Below are positions 24,704 to 34,039 of a stretch of DNA of 64,000 nucleotides, one piece after another. Positions within the stretch are counted from its first letter, which is position 1. Every line of letters begins with the position of its first letter. The position numbers were made by a program, and so were the translations under genes. The stretch lies in contig NZ_JBHULM010000011.1 in the NCBI RefSeq assembly GCF_042684485.1, forward strand, positions 992,001 through 1,056,000, given 5' to 3'. The notes under the pieces were generated by a model. The model was not told where the DNA came from. It ran no database searches and saw only the letters and a list, made by a program, of their open reading frames with translations. Source of the stretch: Oceanihabitans gracilariae. GTDB taxonomy: Bacteria; Bacteroidota; Bacteroidia; Flavobacteriales; Flavobacteriaceae.

Positions 24704-25157
24704 TATTTTAAAAGTTAAGCAAAAGCTATATGATGCTTGTTTTCAGTTTATAGAAAACAGGTTGATAACGGTTCAAAAAACGATAAACGAAATTCAAGAA
24801 TCTTTAACTAGCGAAACCAAAAGTAGTGCAGGAGATAAGCATGAAACAGGTCGTGCTATGTTACAATTAGAACGTGAAAAGGCAGGAAACCAATTGGCTG
24901 AAATTATGAAAGTAAAAGAAGCTTTCTCTAAAATAGATGTTTCAAAAACCAATAAAACAGTAGGTTTAGGTAGTGTTGTGTATACTTCACAAAACAATTA
25001 TTTTATTGCTATAAGTGCAGGTCAAATAACTATAGATAAAGACCATTTTTATGCTATTTCACCAAATACACCTATTGGTAAATTACTTGTTGGTAAAAAC
25101 GCTAGTGATGTTTTTAGTTTTAGAGACATAAAAATACAGATTAAAGAAGTGTTGTAA
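24696..25157 (+). CDS. Gre-like (GreA/GreB C-terminal-type) protein
   Basis: Cytoplasmic protein of 153 residues. Residues 1-80 look like a charged helical hairpin (QKTINEIQESLTSETKSSAGDKHETGRAMLQLEREKA is in the middle), and the C-terminal part has an FKBP-like fold with the segment ISPNTPIGKLLVGKNASDVFSF, close to the GreA/GreB C-terminal motif. The N-terminal layout resembles Gre-factor coiled coils that insert into the RNA polymerase secondary channel. Such proteins are sometimes mislabelled as 3-oxoacyl-ACP synthases in databases; there is no such motif here. Its start overlaps mtgA by eight bases, which suggests coupled translation. The role is unproven. Confidence 0.72.
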   Translation: MSSILKVKQKLYDACFQFIENRLITVQKTINEIQESLTSETKSSAGDKHETGRAMLQLEREKAGNQLAEIMKVKEAFSKIDVSKTNKTVGLGSVVYTSQNNYFIAISAGQITIDKDHFYAISPNTPIGKLLVGKNASDVFSFRDIKIQIKEVL

Positions 25158-25170
25158 AAAGCAATGTTCT

Positions 25171-26532
25171 TTATTTCTCTATTCTAGGGTTTCCGTTATT
25201 ACTATTTAGCTGTGCTTCTACTAGTCTTTTTTTCAGTATGGTATTGTAAATAATTTTAAAAATAGACATTATAAAAACAATGGTAATTAGAGCACAAATA
25301 CAAAATAAAATACAAGCATTTTTAATGGCTTTTCTTTTTACTTCTTGTTCTTTAAAACTTATAATTGTGTTGCTTTTTGGGCTGTAAAAACCATGAACAA
25401 TACCTGTTTTTTCTAAACTGCTTTTAATGTTATACCTGTTTTGTTCTGCTGCATTAAAGCACGTATCCTTAATTTTAAAAAAATAAGATTTGGGTTTTAA
25501 TTCCTGTAAAATAGAATCCATTTTTTTTGCTCTAAATAATCTATTCTTATATTCAGCAAGCTTTATTTTAAAAGCATTGTTAACCTTATTTTCCCAAAGA
25601 GAAGTGTCTGTAGTTTTTTTAATTCCTAATTGTTGTATGTTTTTTTCTAATTGCTTTTTATAGTTTTCTTTATCAGGTTTTGTCAAAGCTCTGGCAGGAA
25701 AGTGATAACGATAATTAGTTTGTGAAGAAGGGTTGTAATAAATTCTATCTCTTTCGGCTTTAGATATAACGTAATTTTCACCAAAAGCATCATACGGAAG
25801 TTTGTATTGATACACCCAAGCGTTATTTATTTTAATATAACTAGGAGTGTCTATTTGTTGTACTTCTTCGGTAGCGTTAAGCGTAATATAATCTTGCTCT
25901 GTTTTTAATAGTTGCTTAAAATTTTGAACAGCAGTTACATCACTATTTACGCATAGAATAATAATAACAGGAATGATTAAAACAAAACTAACTAGGTTTA
26001 AAAAGGAAAGAGGCTTTGCTTTTTTTAGTCCGTTTTGTAATTCATAATCTAAGGATAATGTATCGTTTAGCGATACTACATAATTAGAAGCACCTTCACT
26101 TACAGCAACCACTCCATCTCTAACAATGTATTCAAAGCTAACAGGTTCTTTTTGTAATTTAAGATAGTTTTGCCAATGCCAAGGTATTTTTATAATGGTA
26201 CCATTTATGGTATGGTAATATCTTCCGTTTTTACCATGTTGTTGGTAGATGCTTTTGTATAAACCTTTTGATTTGTACACCTTCGTATTTACAACATGCT
26301 TTTTATACCCTTTTACAAACCAATTTAGAGAATAAAGAAGTAATATTAAAACACCAAACATTATATTAATAGCGTAATTAGTAGTGTCTAGATCACTGTA
26401 TATAAAAAAGGCAACAGCAGCAATTATTAAGGCTGTTATTATAAATAAACCTAAAAGCAGTCTCTTGATTTTGTTTATTCTGTTAGAAATAAAAGCAACT
26501 TCTTCCTCATTTAAATATCTATAATAAAACAT
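25171..26532 (-). CDS. Unknown integral membrane protein
   Basis: I do not recognise the family. The 453-residue protein has two TM helices near the N-terminus (about 25-47 and 52-72), one near 177-200, and one near the C-terminus (about 408-432). Between the third and fourth helix lies a hydrophilic, Lys- and Asn-rich domain of about 200 residues, probably periplasmic; a smaller soluble segment follows the second helix. No catalytic motif stands out. It lies 24 bases downstream of the ABC ATPase gene on the same strand and could be its membrane partner, although it lacks the features of common permeases. Confidence 0.6.
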   Translation of the reverse strand: MFYYRYLNEEEVAFISNRINKIKRLLLGLFIITALIIAAVAFFIYSDLDTTNYAINIMFGVLILLLYSLNWFVKGYKKHVVNTKVYKSKGLYKSIYQQHGKNGRYYHTINGTIIKIPWHWQNYLKLQKEPVSFEYIVRDGVVAVSEGASNYVVSLNDTLSLDYELQNGLKKAKPLSFLNLVSFVLIIPVIIILCVNSDVTAVQNFKQLLKTEQDYITLNATEEVQQIDTPSYIKINNAWVYQYKLPYDAFGENYVISKAERDRIYYNPSSQTNYRYHFPARALTKPDKENYKKQLEKNIQQLGIKKTTDTSLWENKVNNAFKIKLAEYKNRLFRAKKMDSILQELKPKSYFFKIKDTCFNAAEQNRYNIKSSLEKTGIVHGFYSPKSNTIISFKEQEVKRKAIKNACILFCICALITIVFIMSIFKIIYNTILKKRLVEAQLNSNNGNPRIEK

Positions 26533-26556
26533 CTACTTCCTTATTATTAAGCGCTG

Positions 26557-27468
26557 TTATTTTGATATTTTTAAACATACGTTAGTGTCTAAAGAAAAAG
26601 CTTCTTTTGATTTAAACAGTACCACTTTAGTATCTACAATACTTTCTACTAAGTAGTAATTTCCTTTAAAATAAGAATGTTTTACAGTGGCTTTTAATTC
26701 TGATTTTTCAACTACTTGTATTTGATGCGCATAAATAATTTCGTTATTTATTACGTTAAATTCTCCAAAAAAAGCTGCAATTAAAGGGGTTTCAGGGTTT
26801 TTGTATAAGTATTCTGGTGTATTGTTAACTGCTATTTTATGGTTGTTTAAAACAAGCATTTTATCTGCATAACCTAAAACATCTTCTTTGTCATGTGTAG
26901 CAACAACACAGGCGATATTGTTTTCTTTTAGATATTTAAAAACGCTTCTTCTAAGCGATTGCTTTTTAAAATTATCAATATGACTAAAAGGCTCATCTAG
27001 TAGTATAATTTCTGGTTGTTTTGCTAAAGCTCTAGCTAGTGCAACGCGTTGCTTTTGTCCGCCACTTAGCAATTTCACTTTTGTTTTTGCAACGTTTTCT
27101 AACTCTACTACTTTTATTAATTCTGCTACGCGTTTTTGTTTTTCTTCGGGATAAAAATTAGAAAGGAATTTACCTATATTTTCTTCTACAGAAATAAATG
27201 GCATCAAATCAAACTCTTGTGCTACGTATTTCATGAAGTTATACCCAATAACTAAGTTGTGTTTGGGACCTAAAATTTCTTCTTCTTTCCAGAAAATTGT
27301 TCCTTTAAGGGAATCATATTCACCATATAAAACCTTTAATAAGGTGCTTTTTCCAGAGCCACTTTCGCCAATAATAGAAAGGTGTTCTCCTGGTTTTACC
27401 TGAAAAGAAAGGTCTTTTAAAACAGGTGTATCATTATAAGAAAATGTAAGTTGTTTTACTTGAAGCAT
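26557..27468 (-). CDS. ABC transporter ATP-binding protein
   Basis: Cytoplasmic ATPase of 303 residues. Walker A is GESGSGKST (34-42), the Q-loop lies in MKYVAQEFDLMPF, the signature is LLSGGQKQRVALARAL, Walker B is IILLDEPFSHID, and the H-loop is VVATHDKED. After the ATPase core (about residues 1-220) an extra C-terminal segment of about 80 residues (about 225-303) resembles the regulatory TOBE-like tail seen on some importers (KNPETPLIAAFFGEFNVI). No typical permease gene is adjacent; the only neighbour is an unknown membrane protein. Substrate unknown. Confidence 0.9.
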   Translation of the reverse strand: MLQVKQLTFSYNDTPVLKDLSFQVKPGEHLSIIGESGSGKSTLLKVLYGEYDSLKGTIFWKEEEILGPKHNLVIGYNFMKYVAQEFDLMPFISVEENIGKFLSNFYPEEKQKRVAELIKVVELENVAKTKVKLLSGGQKQRVALARALAKQPEIILLDEPFSHIDNFKKQSLRRSVFKYLKENNIACVVATHDKEDVLGYADKMLVLNNHKIAVNNTPEYLYKNPETPLIAAFFGEFNVINNEIIYAHQIQVVEKSELKATVKHSYFKGNYYLVESIVDTKVVLFKSKEAFSLDTNVCLKISK

Positions 27469-27485
27469 GCTGCAAAAATAACATA

Positions 27486-27520
27486 AAAAAACCGCTCAAC
27501 TTTTAAGAAGAACGGTTTTT
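27486..27520. terminator. Intrinsic terminator
   Basis: The arms AAAAACCG and CGGTTTTT enclose a loop of about 19 bases. On the minus strand it lies just past the end of the outer-membrane factor gene, where the U-run is present. Confidence 0.75.
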
Positions 27521-27540
27521 AAATTTAATGGAAGACATTA

Positions 27541-28989
27541 TTAATTCCAACCACCACCTAAAGCTTGGTACAGTTTTACATTAGCTAATAATTGATCTCT
27601 TTTGGTTTCCACAATTTCAATTTTAGCGTCTAATGCTTCTCTTTGTGTTAATAAAACTTCGGTATATTCTGCTCTAGCAGATTTAAAAAGTTTTAATGAA
27701 AGCGCTATAGACTCCGTAAGTGCTTGTACTTGTTTTTCTTTAAGTAGATAACTTTTATTTAAGTTTTTTACGTTAGATAGTTGGTTTTCTACTTCTATAT
27801 AAGCATTTAATATGGTTTTTTCATATTCATAAATAGTCTGCAATTGTTTGTTGTTTGCAGTTTTATATTCTGCTTTTATAGCATTTCTATTAATTAAAGG
27901 AGCTACCATATCTCCAACTAAAGAATAGGCTAAAGATTCTGGAGTGCTAGTTAAAAACTTAGGTTTAAAGGCTTCAAAACCAACACCAGCTTGTACACCA
28001 ATAGAAGGATAAAAATTGGCTTTAGCAATACTTACATTAAGCTTTGCTGCAGATAATTCAAGTTCTGCTTTTTTAATATCTGGACGATTAGCCAGAAGTT
28101 GAGAAGGAACTCCTACATGCATAGCATCAATAGGTTTTTCTATAAAATTAGTAGAACTTCTGGTTATCTTTTGAGGATATCTACCAACTAGAAAATTTAT
28201 TAAATTTTCTGTTTCTACTATTTTTTGCTGGATTTGATATTTATTACTTTGGTTTTTAAATACCTCTGCATCAAAACGGCTTACTGCTAATTGTGTGGCT
28301 CTTGCTGCTTCTTTTTGCAGTTTTACCATTTTTAGCGCATTTTGTTGAATCTCTAGATTTTGTTCTATAATAGCTAATTGGTTGTCTAAAGCCATAAGTT
28401 CATAATACGAACTTGCTATTTCTGAAACCAATTGCGTTACCATAAAATTCTTTCCTTCAATAGAGGCTAAATATTCTAAAACAGCAGCTTTTTTACCGTT
28501 TCTAAGTTTTTTCCATACATCAACTTCCCAAGAAGCAGTTAAGCCTAATGAAAAGTTAGTTAATGGCTCTGGAAATTCTTCACCTTCACGAACATCTAAG
28601 TGCTTTTCTACAGCACCATTTCTGGTATATTCTCCAACTTTTTCTACTTCGGCTCCAGCGTAAGCAGCTACAAATGGTAGGTATTCTCCTTTTTTAGCTT
28701 TTATTTCATTTTTAGCCATATCTACTTGCTGTAGCATCATATTAAGCTCTTGATTATTAGCTAAAGCAGTATCTATTAAGTCTACTAAATTAGGATCAGA
28801 AAAAAAGTCTTTCCATTTAATATTTGCTGTATTTGTAGTGTCTTTTGCATCACTTAAATATTGTTCAGGTACTGTTTTGTATGCTTCTCTAATTTGTTTG
28901 ATTGGCACACAAGAATACAAGGATATTAACGCAAGTAGACCTACAATAAATAGTTTATTAAACTTGCTATGTGTTTTTATATTATTCAT
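27541..28989 (-). CDS. TolC-family outer-membrane factor of an RND efflux system
   Basis: Outer-membrane channel protein of 482 residues in the NodT/OprM group, with a signal peptide and lipobox Cys near residue 27 (LISLYSC). The helical barrel repeats are seen twice: IDTALANNQELNMMLQQVDMAKN in the first half, and SQLLANRPDIKKAELELSAAKLNVSIAKANFYPSIGV in the second. The C-terminal repeat is LFKSARAEYTEVLLTQREALDAKIEIVETK. It overlaps the RND pump gene by eight bases, so the two are translated together. It completes the efflux machine from inner membrane to outside. Confidence 0.94.
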   Translation of the reverse strand: MNNIKTHSKFNKLFIVGLLALISLYSCVPIKQIREAYKTVPEQYLSDAKDTTNTANIKWKDFFSDPNLVDLIDTALANNQELNMMLQQVDMAKNEIKAKKGEYLPFVAAYAGAEVEKVGEYTRNGAVEKHLDVREGEEFPEPLTNFSLGLTASWEVDVWKKLRNGKKAAVLEYLASIEGKNFMVTQLVSEIASSYYELMALDNQLAIIEQNLEIQQNALKMVKLQKEAARATQLAVSRFDAEVFKNQSNKYQIQQKIVETENLINFLVGRYPQKITRSSTNFIEKPIDAMHVGVPSQLLANRPDIKKAELELSAAKLNVSIAKANFYPSIGVQAGVGFEAFKPKFLTSTPESLAYSLVGDMVAPLINRNAIKAEYKTANNKQLQTIYEYEKTILNAYIEVENQLSNVKNLNKSYLLKEKQVQALTESIALSLKLFKSARAEYTEVLLTQREALDAKIEIVETKRDQLLANVKLYQALGGGWN

Positions 28990-31900
28990 TGTTCTTTTTT
29001 TTACTTAGTTTTTTAAGTATACTTTTAAGTTTGCTAATCTGTTTTGTGTTTTCCTTGGTTTGATTGCCAGCGTTTTCACTGTTTCTTATCATTTCTTCAG
29101 ATAAAGGTTCGTTAGACTCGTCTTTAATCAGGCTTTTACCTTCTGCCATTTTAGCAAAAATGTAGTATAAACCAGGAATAATTAATACACCACCAAGAGT
29201 ACCAATTAACATACCTCCTAATGCTGAGCTACCAATGGTTCTATTAGCAATGGCACCAGCTCCTGAAGCTACAATTAATGGAATTAATCCTGCAATAAAG
29301 GCAAACGATGTCATTAAAATAGGTCTAAATCTAGCTTTAGAACCTTCAATAGCTGCTTGAAGTATTGTTGCGCCTTCACGTTGTTTTTGTACGGCAAACT
29401 CTACAATTAACACGGCATTTTTACCAAGCAGACCAACCAGCATGATAACACCAATTTGTGCATACACATCATTAGCTAATCCCATAGATTTTAATAATAG
29501 GAAGGAGCCAAAAACACCAACAGGTAATGAAAGTATTACTGCAAATGGCAATAAGAAACTTTCGTATTGCGCAGCTAAAACAAAATAAACAAACACAAGT
29601 ACTATTATAAAAATGTAAGCAGATTCATTACCTCTACTGGCTTCATCATAAGATAATCCTTCCCAAGCAATATCATACCCTCTTGGTAGTTGTTCTGCAG
29701 CAACTTCTTTTATTGCTTTTATAGCGTCACCACTAGTATATCCTGCAGCAGGTAAACCTCTAATAGAAGCAGAATTATAAAGGTTATATCTTGTAATTTC
29801 ATTAGGACCTAACTTTTTATCAATAGTCATAAAAGCAGAATATGGTACCATTTCCCCTTCTTCGTTTTTAACAAAAAGTTTTTCAAGATCTGATGGTAAA
29901 CGTCTGTATTCTGGTCCTGCTTGTGTATAAACTTTAAAGAATCTACCAAAACGAATAAATCCTTGTTCATAGGTACTACCAATTAAAATGTTTAGGTTTT
30001 CCATTGCTTTGCTAATAGAAACTCCTTTTTGCATGGCAATTTTGTTGTTTATTTTTAATTGATATTGCGGATAATTTGCTGAGAAGAATGTAAAAATTCC
30101 TGTAAGCTCTTTACGTTTAGATAAAGCTTCTATAAAATTATTATTAATCTCTTCAAAATGATGATAATCTGTAGAGTTGGTTTTATCTAATAAACGCATT
30201 GCAAATCCACCAGAAGACCCAAAACCTGGAACAGCAGGTGGTTCAAAATATTCAATAACTGCACCTAAATCTCTGGTTTCTTCTTCCAGCTCTTCCATGA
30301 TTTCATGTACAGAGTGGTGACGTTCAGACCAAGGTTTAAGGTTAATTAAACAGGTACCAGCATTAGATCCTCTACCTTCTGTCATTATCTCATAACCTGC
30401 TAAAGAAGAAACCGATTCAACACCTTCTGTTTCTTCACAAATTTTTTGAAGTTTTTTAGCAACTTCATTGGTACGCTCTAAGGTTGCTCCTGGAGGAGTT
30501 TGAATTATAGCATAAATCATTCCTTGATCTTCATTAGGAATAAATCCAGCAGGAAGCACCTTATTAGTTACAAAAATACCAACACAAAAAGCTATTAATA
30601 TACCAAAGGTAATAATGCGTCTTGCTACAATCTTGTTAAGGATTTTTACATATTTTCCGGTGAGTTTTTCAAATCCATTATTAAACCAATTAATAAACTT
30701 ATCTATAGGTGATTTTTTAGTTTTTCCGTGGTTATTTTTAAGCAGCATAGCGCATAAAACAGGAGTTAGTGTTAATGCAACAATTGCTGAAATAACTATA
30801 GAACCAGCCATAGTAATAGAAAATTGGCGATAGAATACACCAACAGGACCAGACATAAATGAAATAGGAATAAATACCGATACCATAACTAAAGTAATAG
30901 CTATAATGGCTCCTCCAATTTCACCTAAAACTTCATAAGATGCTTTGTAAGGTGAGAGGTGTTCTTCTTCCATTTTAACATGCACAGCTTCTACAACTAC
31001 AATGGCGTTATCTACAACAATACCAATGGCAAGTACTAATGCAAATAAGGTGATTAAGTTTATAGACAAGCCAAACAATTGCATGATAAAAAAGGCTCCG
31101 ATTAAAGATACAGGTACTGCTATAATTGGGATTAAGGTAGAACGCCAATCTCCTAAAAATAGAAATACTACAATAGCTACTAAGATAAAGGCATCTCTAA
31201 GAGTATGTAAAACCTGTTCTATAGATGCATCTAAAAAGTTAGAAACGTCATAACTAATTTGAAAATCTACATCTGGTGGAAGTTCTACTTTTAACTCTGC
31301 TAATTTTTCTTTTACAGCGGCTATAACATCACTACCATTACTACCAAAGGTTTGTTTTAATACAATGGAAGCAGAAGGTTTTCCGTCTAAATTAGAGTAG
31401 ATATCAAAAAATTCACTACCCAGTTTTACATCTGCAATATCTTTTAATTGAATAATTTCTCCTTCGCTATTGGCGCGAATAATAATTTCTTCGTATTGCT
31501 CAGGTTCGTTATACCTATTTTCATAGGTTAATACATACTCTAAAGCTTGTGAAGTCATACCAGAACTTCTACCTAAACGTCCTGGTCTAGCTAAAATACT
31601 TTGCTCTTCCATGGCTTCTAAAACTTCTTCAGCAGAAATATTATATGCTCGCATACGATCTGGTTTTAACCAAACACGCATAGCATATTTTCGGCTTCCT
31701 AAAATTTTTGCACTTGCTATTCCTTTTATACGTTGAATTTCAGGAATAATTTTAGTGTAAGCATAGTTGTATAAAAACTTTTCATCATTGTTTTTATCTG
31801 TACTAGAAAGGTTCACGTACATTAACATACTAGGTTGTACAGGAGTAATAATAACCCCTTCACGTTGTACTAGTTCGGGTAAAAGCGGCATTACTTGGTC

Positions 31901-32233
31901 TACACGCGTTTTTACCCTTACTACTGCTTCATTTGGGTCTGTACCTGGTTCAAAAATTACACGAACGGTTGCCTCTCCAGCACTTGTAGCATCAGATGCA
32001 ATATAACGCATATCTTGTACACCATTTATGGCTGTTTCTAACGGAATTAAAGTAGAGTTAACTAATACCTCTGAGCTGGATCCTGGATACGCTATAAAGA
32101 TATTTACCGTTGTTGGTGCTATTTGTGGAAACTGTGATATAGGTAGTTGCTTGATAGCAAGTCCACCTATAAATAAGATTATTACCGAAATGACTATAGC
32201 AAGAACGGGTCTTTTTATAAATTGTTTAAACAT
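28982..32233 (-). CDS. RND multidrug efflux pump, inner-membrane subunit (AcrB/HAE1-like)
   Basis: Proton-driven efflux permease of 1083 residues. It has the RND plan: TM1 at the N-terminus (RPVLAIVISVIILFIGGLAI), a large periplasmic porter domain, TM2-6, a second periplasmic domain, then TM7-12. TM4 carries the proton-relay Asp pair (GIVVDNAIVVVE). The pattern GLLGKNAVLIVEFAVQKQREG lies in the C-terminal TM bundle. The C-terminal tail is Lys-rich and probably cytoplasmic. Substrates are typically hydrophobic drugs, bile salts or dyes, but none can be named. It is preceded by the adaptor and overlaps the TolC-like gene. Confidence 0.96.
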   Translation of the reverse strand: MFKQFIKRPVLAIVISVIILFIGGLAIKQLPISQFPQIAPTTVNIFIAYPGSSSEVLVNSTLIPLETAINGVQDMRYIASDATSAGEATVRVIFEPGTDPNEAVVRVKTRVDQVMPLLPELVQREGVIITPVQPSMLMYVNLSSTDKNNDEKFLYNYAYTKIIPEIQRIKGIASAKILGSRKYAMRVWLKPDRMRAYNISAEEVLEAMEEQSILARPGRLGRSSGMTSQALEYVLTYENRYNEPEQYEEIIIRANSEGEIIQLKDIADVKLGSEFFDIYSNLDGKPSASIVLKQTFGSNGSDVIAAVKEKLAELKVELPPDVDFQISYDVSNFLDASIEQVLHTLRDAFILVAIVVFLFLGDWRSTLIPIIAVPVSLIGAFFIMQLFGLSINLITLFALVLAIGIVVDNAIVVVEAVHVKMEEEHLSPYKASYEVLGEIGGAIIAITLVMVSVFIPISFMSGPVGVFYRQFSITMAGSIVISAIVALTLTPVLCAMLLKNNHGKTKKSPIDKFINWFNNGFEKLTGKYVKILNKIVARRIITFGILIAFCVGIFVTNKVLPAGFIPNEDQGMIYAIIQTPPGATLERTNEVAKKLQKICEETEGVESVSSLAGYEIMTEGRGSNAGTCLINLKPWSERHHSVHEIMEELEEETRDLGAVIEYFEPPAVPGFGSSGGFAMRLLDKTNSTDYHHFEEINNNFIEALSKRKELTGIFTFFSANYPQYQLKINNKIAMQKGVSISKAMENLNILIGSTYEQGFIRFGRFFKVYTQAGPEYRRLPSDLEKLFVKNEEGEMVPYSAFMTIDKKLGPNEITRYNLYNSASIRGLPAAGYTSGDAIKAIKEVAAEQLPRGYDIAWEGLSYDEASRGNESAYIFIIVLVFVYFVLAAQYESFLLPFAVILSLPVGVFGSFLLLKSMGLANDVYAQIGVIMLVGLLGKNAVLIVEFAVQKQREGATILQAAIEGSKARFRPILMTSFAFIAGLIPLIVASGAGAIANRTIGSSALGGMLIGTLGGVLIIPGLYYIFAKMAEGKSLIKDESNEPLSEEMIRNSENAGNQTKENTKQISKLKSILKKLSKKKNNE

Positions 32234-32258
32234 GTCTTTTGTAGATTAAATTCTAAAA

Positions 32259-33341
32259 TTATTCAGCGTATAAGTCTAGCTCAGACAATACTTTGTTTGG
32301 CTCTAAAAATTTGGTTTCTATTTTCTCATTGTTTTTAACCATTCTAATACCTTCTAGTAAAATGGTGTCTTTTTCAGACAGTCCTTTACTAACAATGAAA
32401 AGATGAGGTAACTCTGCGCCAATAGTAATTTCTTTTTGTTTTACGATATGGTCTTTATCTACTACAAAAACATAGGTTTTATCTAAAATTTGAAACGTTG
32501 CTTTTTGAGGAATAATAATTACGTCTTTAAAAGGAACAGCCATTAATACACTTCCTGTTTCGCCATGTCTTAAAATACCATCTGGATTTGGAAACGTAGC
32601 TCTAAATGCAATGTTTCCGGTTTCACTATTAAATTCTCCTTCAATAGTTTCAACAATTCCTTTTTGGTTGAACAGTTTATTATTAGCCATTAGTAAGCTA
32701 ACCTCTTTTTTAGTGTCTTTATCTGTGCTCGTGATATAATCTAGATATTCTGTTTCTGGTACATTAAAATACACCCACATTTTGCTATTGTCTGAAAGTG
32801 TGGTTAGCAATTCACCTTCGTCTAAAAGGCTACCTTCTCTTGCTTCTAAATGATCCATAATACCATCAAAAGGAGCTGTGATTTTGGTAAAACCTAAATG
32901 TGTTTGTGCTAAAGTAACTTCTGCTTTTGCTTTGTCTAAATTAGCATTTGCCATAGCTAATTCATTTTTAGAAACCACATTACCATCTGCTAAAAGTTGT
33001 GTGTTTTTTAGTTCAATTTCGGCAGTGTTAGCTTCGGCTTTTGCTTTTTGTAATTCGGCTTGATAAATATTTGGCATGATTTGGAACATGGTTTGTCCCT
33101 TTTTAACGTGTTGTCCTTCGTCTACAGATATATGTTGTAAGTACCCTCTTTCTAGAGCTCTTAATTCTATATGTTTAATAGAGTGAATTTGACTAACATA
33201 ATCTTTAGATATAGTGGTGTCTTTTTTAATTGGATTGGTAACAAGAAAAGCAACATGTTCTTTCTTTTCTTCTTTTTTAGTTTCGCAACTTGTGTGAAAT
33301 AGACAGGCGAATAAACCTATGAAAAGGAAGGTTTTTTTCAT
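32259..33341 (-). CDS. RND efflux periplasmic adaptor, membrane-fusion-type lipoprotein
   Basis: Membrane-fusion protein of 360 residues that bridges the pump and the outer-membrane channel. The lipobox Cys is near residue 20 (LFHTSC). Lipoyl/barrel-sandwich segments (RALERGYLQHISVDEGQHVKKGQTMFQI, then THLGFTKITAPFDGIMDHLEAREGSLLDEG) flank an alpha-helical hairpin rich in Ala and Glu (about 95-145). Beta-barrel and membrane-proximal domains follow. It is the first gene of the operon adaptor-pump-channel; the pump starts 25 bases later. No TetR or AraC regulator is adjacent. Confidence 0.95.
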   Translation of the reverse strand: MKKTFLFIGLFACLFHTSCETKKEEKKEHVAFLVTNPIKKDTTISKDYVSQIHSIKHIELRALERGYLQHISVDEGQHVKKGQTMFQIMPNIYQAELQKAKAEANTAEIELKNTQLLADGNVVSKNELAMANANLDKAKAEVTLAQTHLGFTKITAPFDGIMDHLEAREGSLLDEGELLTTLSDNSKMWVYFNVPETEYLDYITSTDKDTKKEVSLLMANNKLFNQKGIVETIEGEFNSETGNIAFRATFPNPDGILRHGETGSVLMAVPFKDVIIIPQKATFQILDKTYVFVVDKDHIVKQKEITIGAELPHLFIVSKGLSEKDTILLEGIRMVKNNEKIETKFLEPNKVLSELDLYAE

Positions 33342-33450
33342 AATTTTTTATTTGAATTAAATTTGTAAAATAAAATGTGATTACAACAAGTCAATACCAA
33401 TAAGGCACAAGACTGGCTGTTTGTGTTATATTAAAAGGTTGAAATAAATA

Positions 33451-33476
33451 ATAAACCAATAGGAATACTGGTTTAT
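33451..33476 (-). terminator. Weak hairpin before the efflux operon
   Basis: The arms ATAAACCA and TGGTTTAT (8 bases each) surround a ten-base loop. It follows, on the minus strand, the small secreted protein gene at 33488. The U-run is weak, so termination is possible rather than shown. Confidence 0.4.
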
Positions 33477-33487
33477 AAGAAAGAATA

Positions 33488-33898
33488 TCAGATTATAAAG
33501 ACTTCTAATCTGATGTGAAGTTTTGTCGAAGGTTGACAAACCGTATGTTTGAAACTGTTAACCTCTTTTTGAAGTTTAGAGGATAAATTATTTAGTTGTT
33601 GTGCATGAGAAAAAGCAGAGATATAACTTTGTAAAGAGTTAATTGTACTGCTAGTAATAGATTCTTCATTTTCTGTTTCTTCAGCTTCTGTATAATCAAA
33701 AAACAATTCAATGTCTTCGTTATGTTGAATAGAAAAGTGAAGGTTGTTGCTTTGTTTGTTAACAAAAGAAGCGTTAGTTTCTTGAATATTAACTAAAGAA
33801 TAGTCTGCATCAACCGAAGTATTTGCATACATATTTATGGCTCCTGAAAGAAACAAGAGCACGATTAACGATAAATATTTAGTGACTATTTTATTCAT
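33488..33898 (-). CDS. Small secreted protein upstream of the efflux operon
   Basis: Protein of 136 residues with signal peptide MNKIVTKYLSLIVLLFLSG ending near YANTSV. The mature part is acidic in the middle (DIELFFDYTEAEETENEE) and then helical (SFSHAQQLNNLSSKL-like), with one Cys near the end. I do not recognise the family. The ATG at 33898 is preferred over 33910 because it fits the signal peptide. The codons for the last nine or so residues contain an inverted repeat (ATCAGATTA at 33487-33495 and TAATCTGAT at 33506-33514) that overlaps the stop codon and may act as a terminator. It is 147 bases upstream of the adaptor gene; a shared function is possible but not shown. Confidence 0.6.
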   Translation of the reverse strand: MNKIVTKYLSLIVLLFLSGAINMYANTSVDADYSLVNIQETNASFVNKQSNNLHFSIQHNEDIELFFDYTEAEETENEESITSSTINSLQSYISAFSHAQQLNNLSSKLQKEVNSFKHTVCQPSTKLHIRLEVFII

Positions 33899-33983
33899 AT
33901 TCGCATGCAAAACTATTGCAATAGATGATTACTTCCAAAATAAAATAATAATTTAAGTTTTTTTTAAATAAGAAATAGCGTGC

Positions 33984-34022
33984 AAAAAAAAGCCTGTTTA
34001 GTTTATAAAACCAAACAGGCTA
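33984..34022 (-). terminator. Intrinsic terminator after the prolyl oligopeptidase gene
   Basis: On the minus strand the arms AGCCTGTTT and AAACAGGCT are followed by a T-run, 18 bases past the stop codon. Confidence 0.88.
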
Positions 34023-34039
34023 GGTGATTGTTGTTTTTT

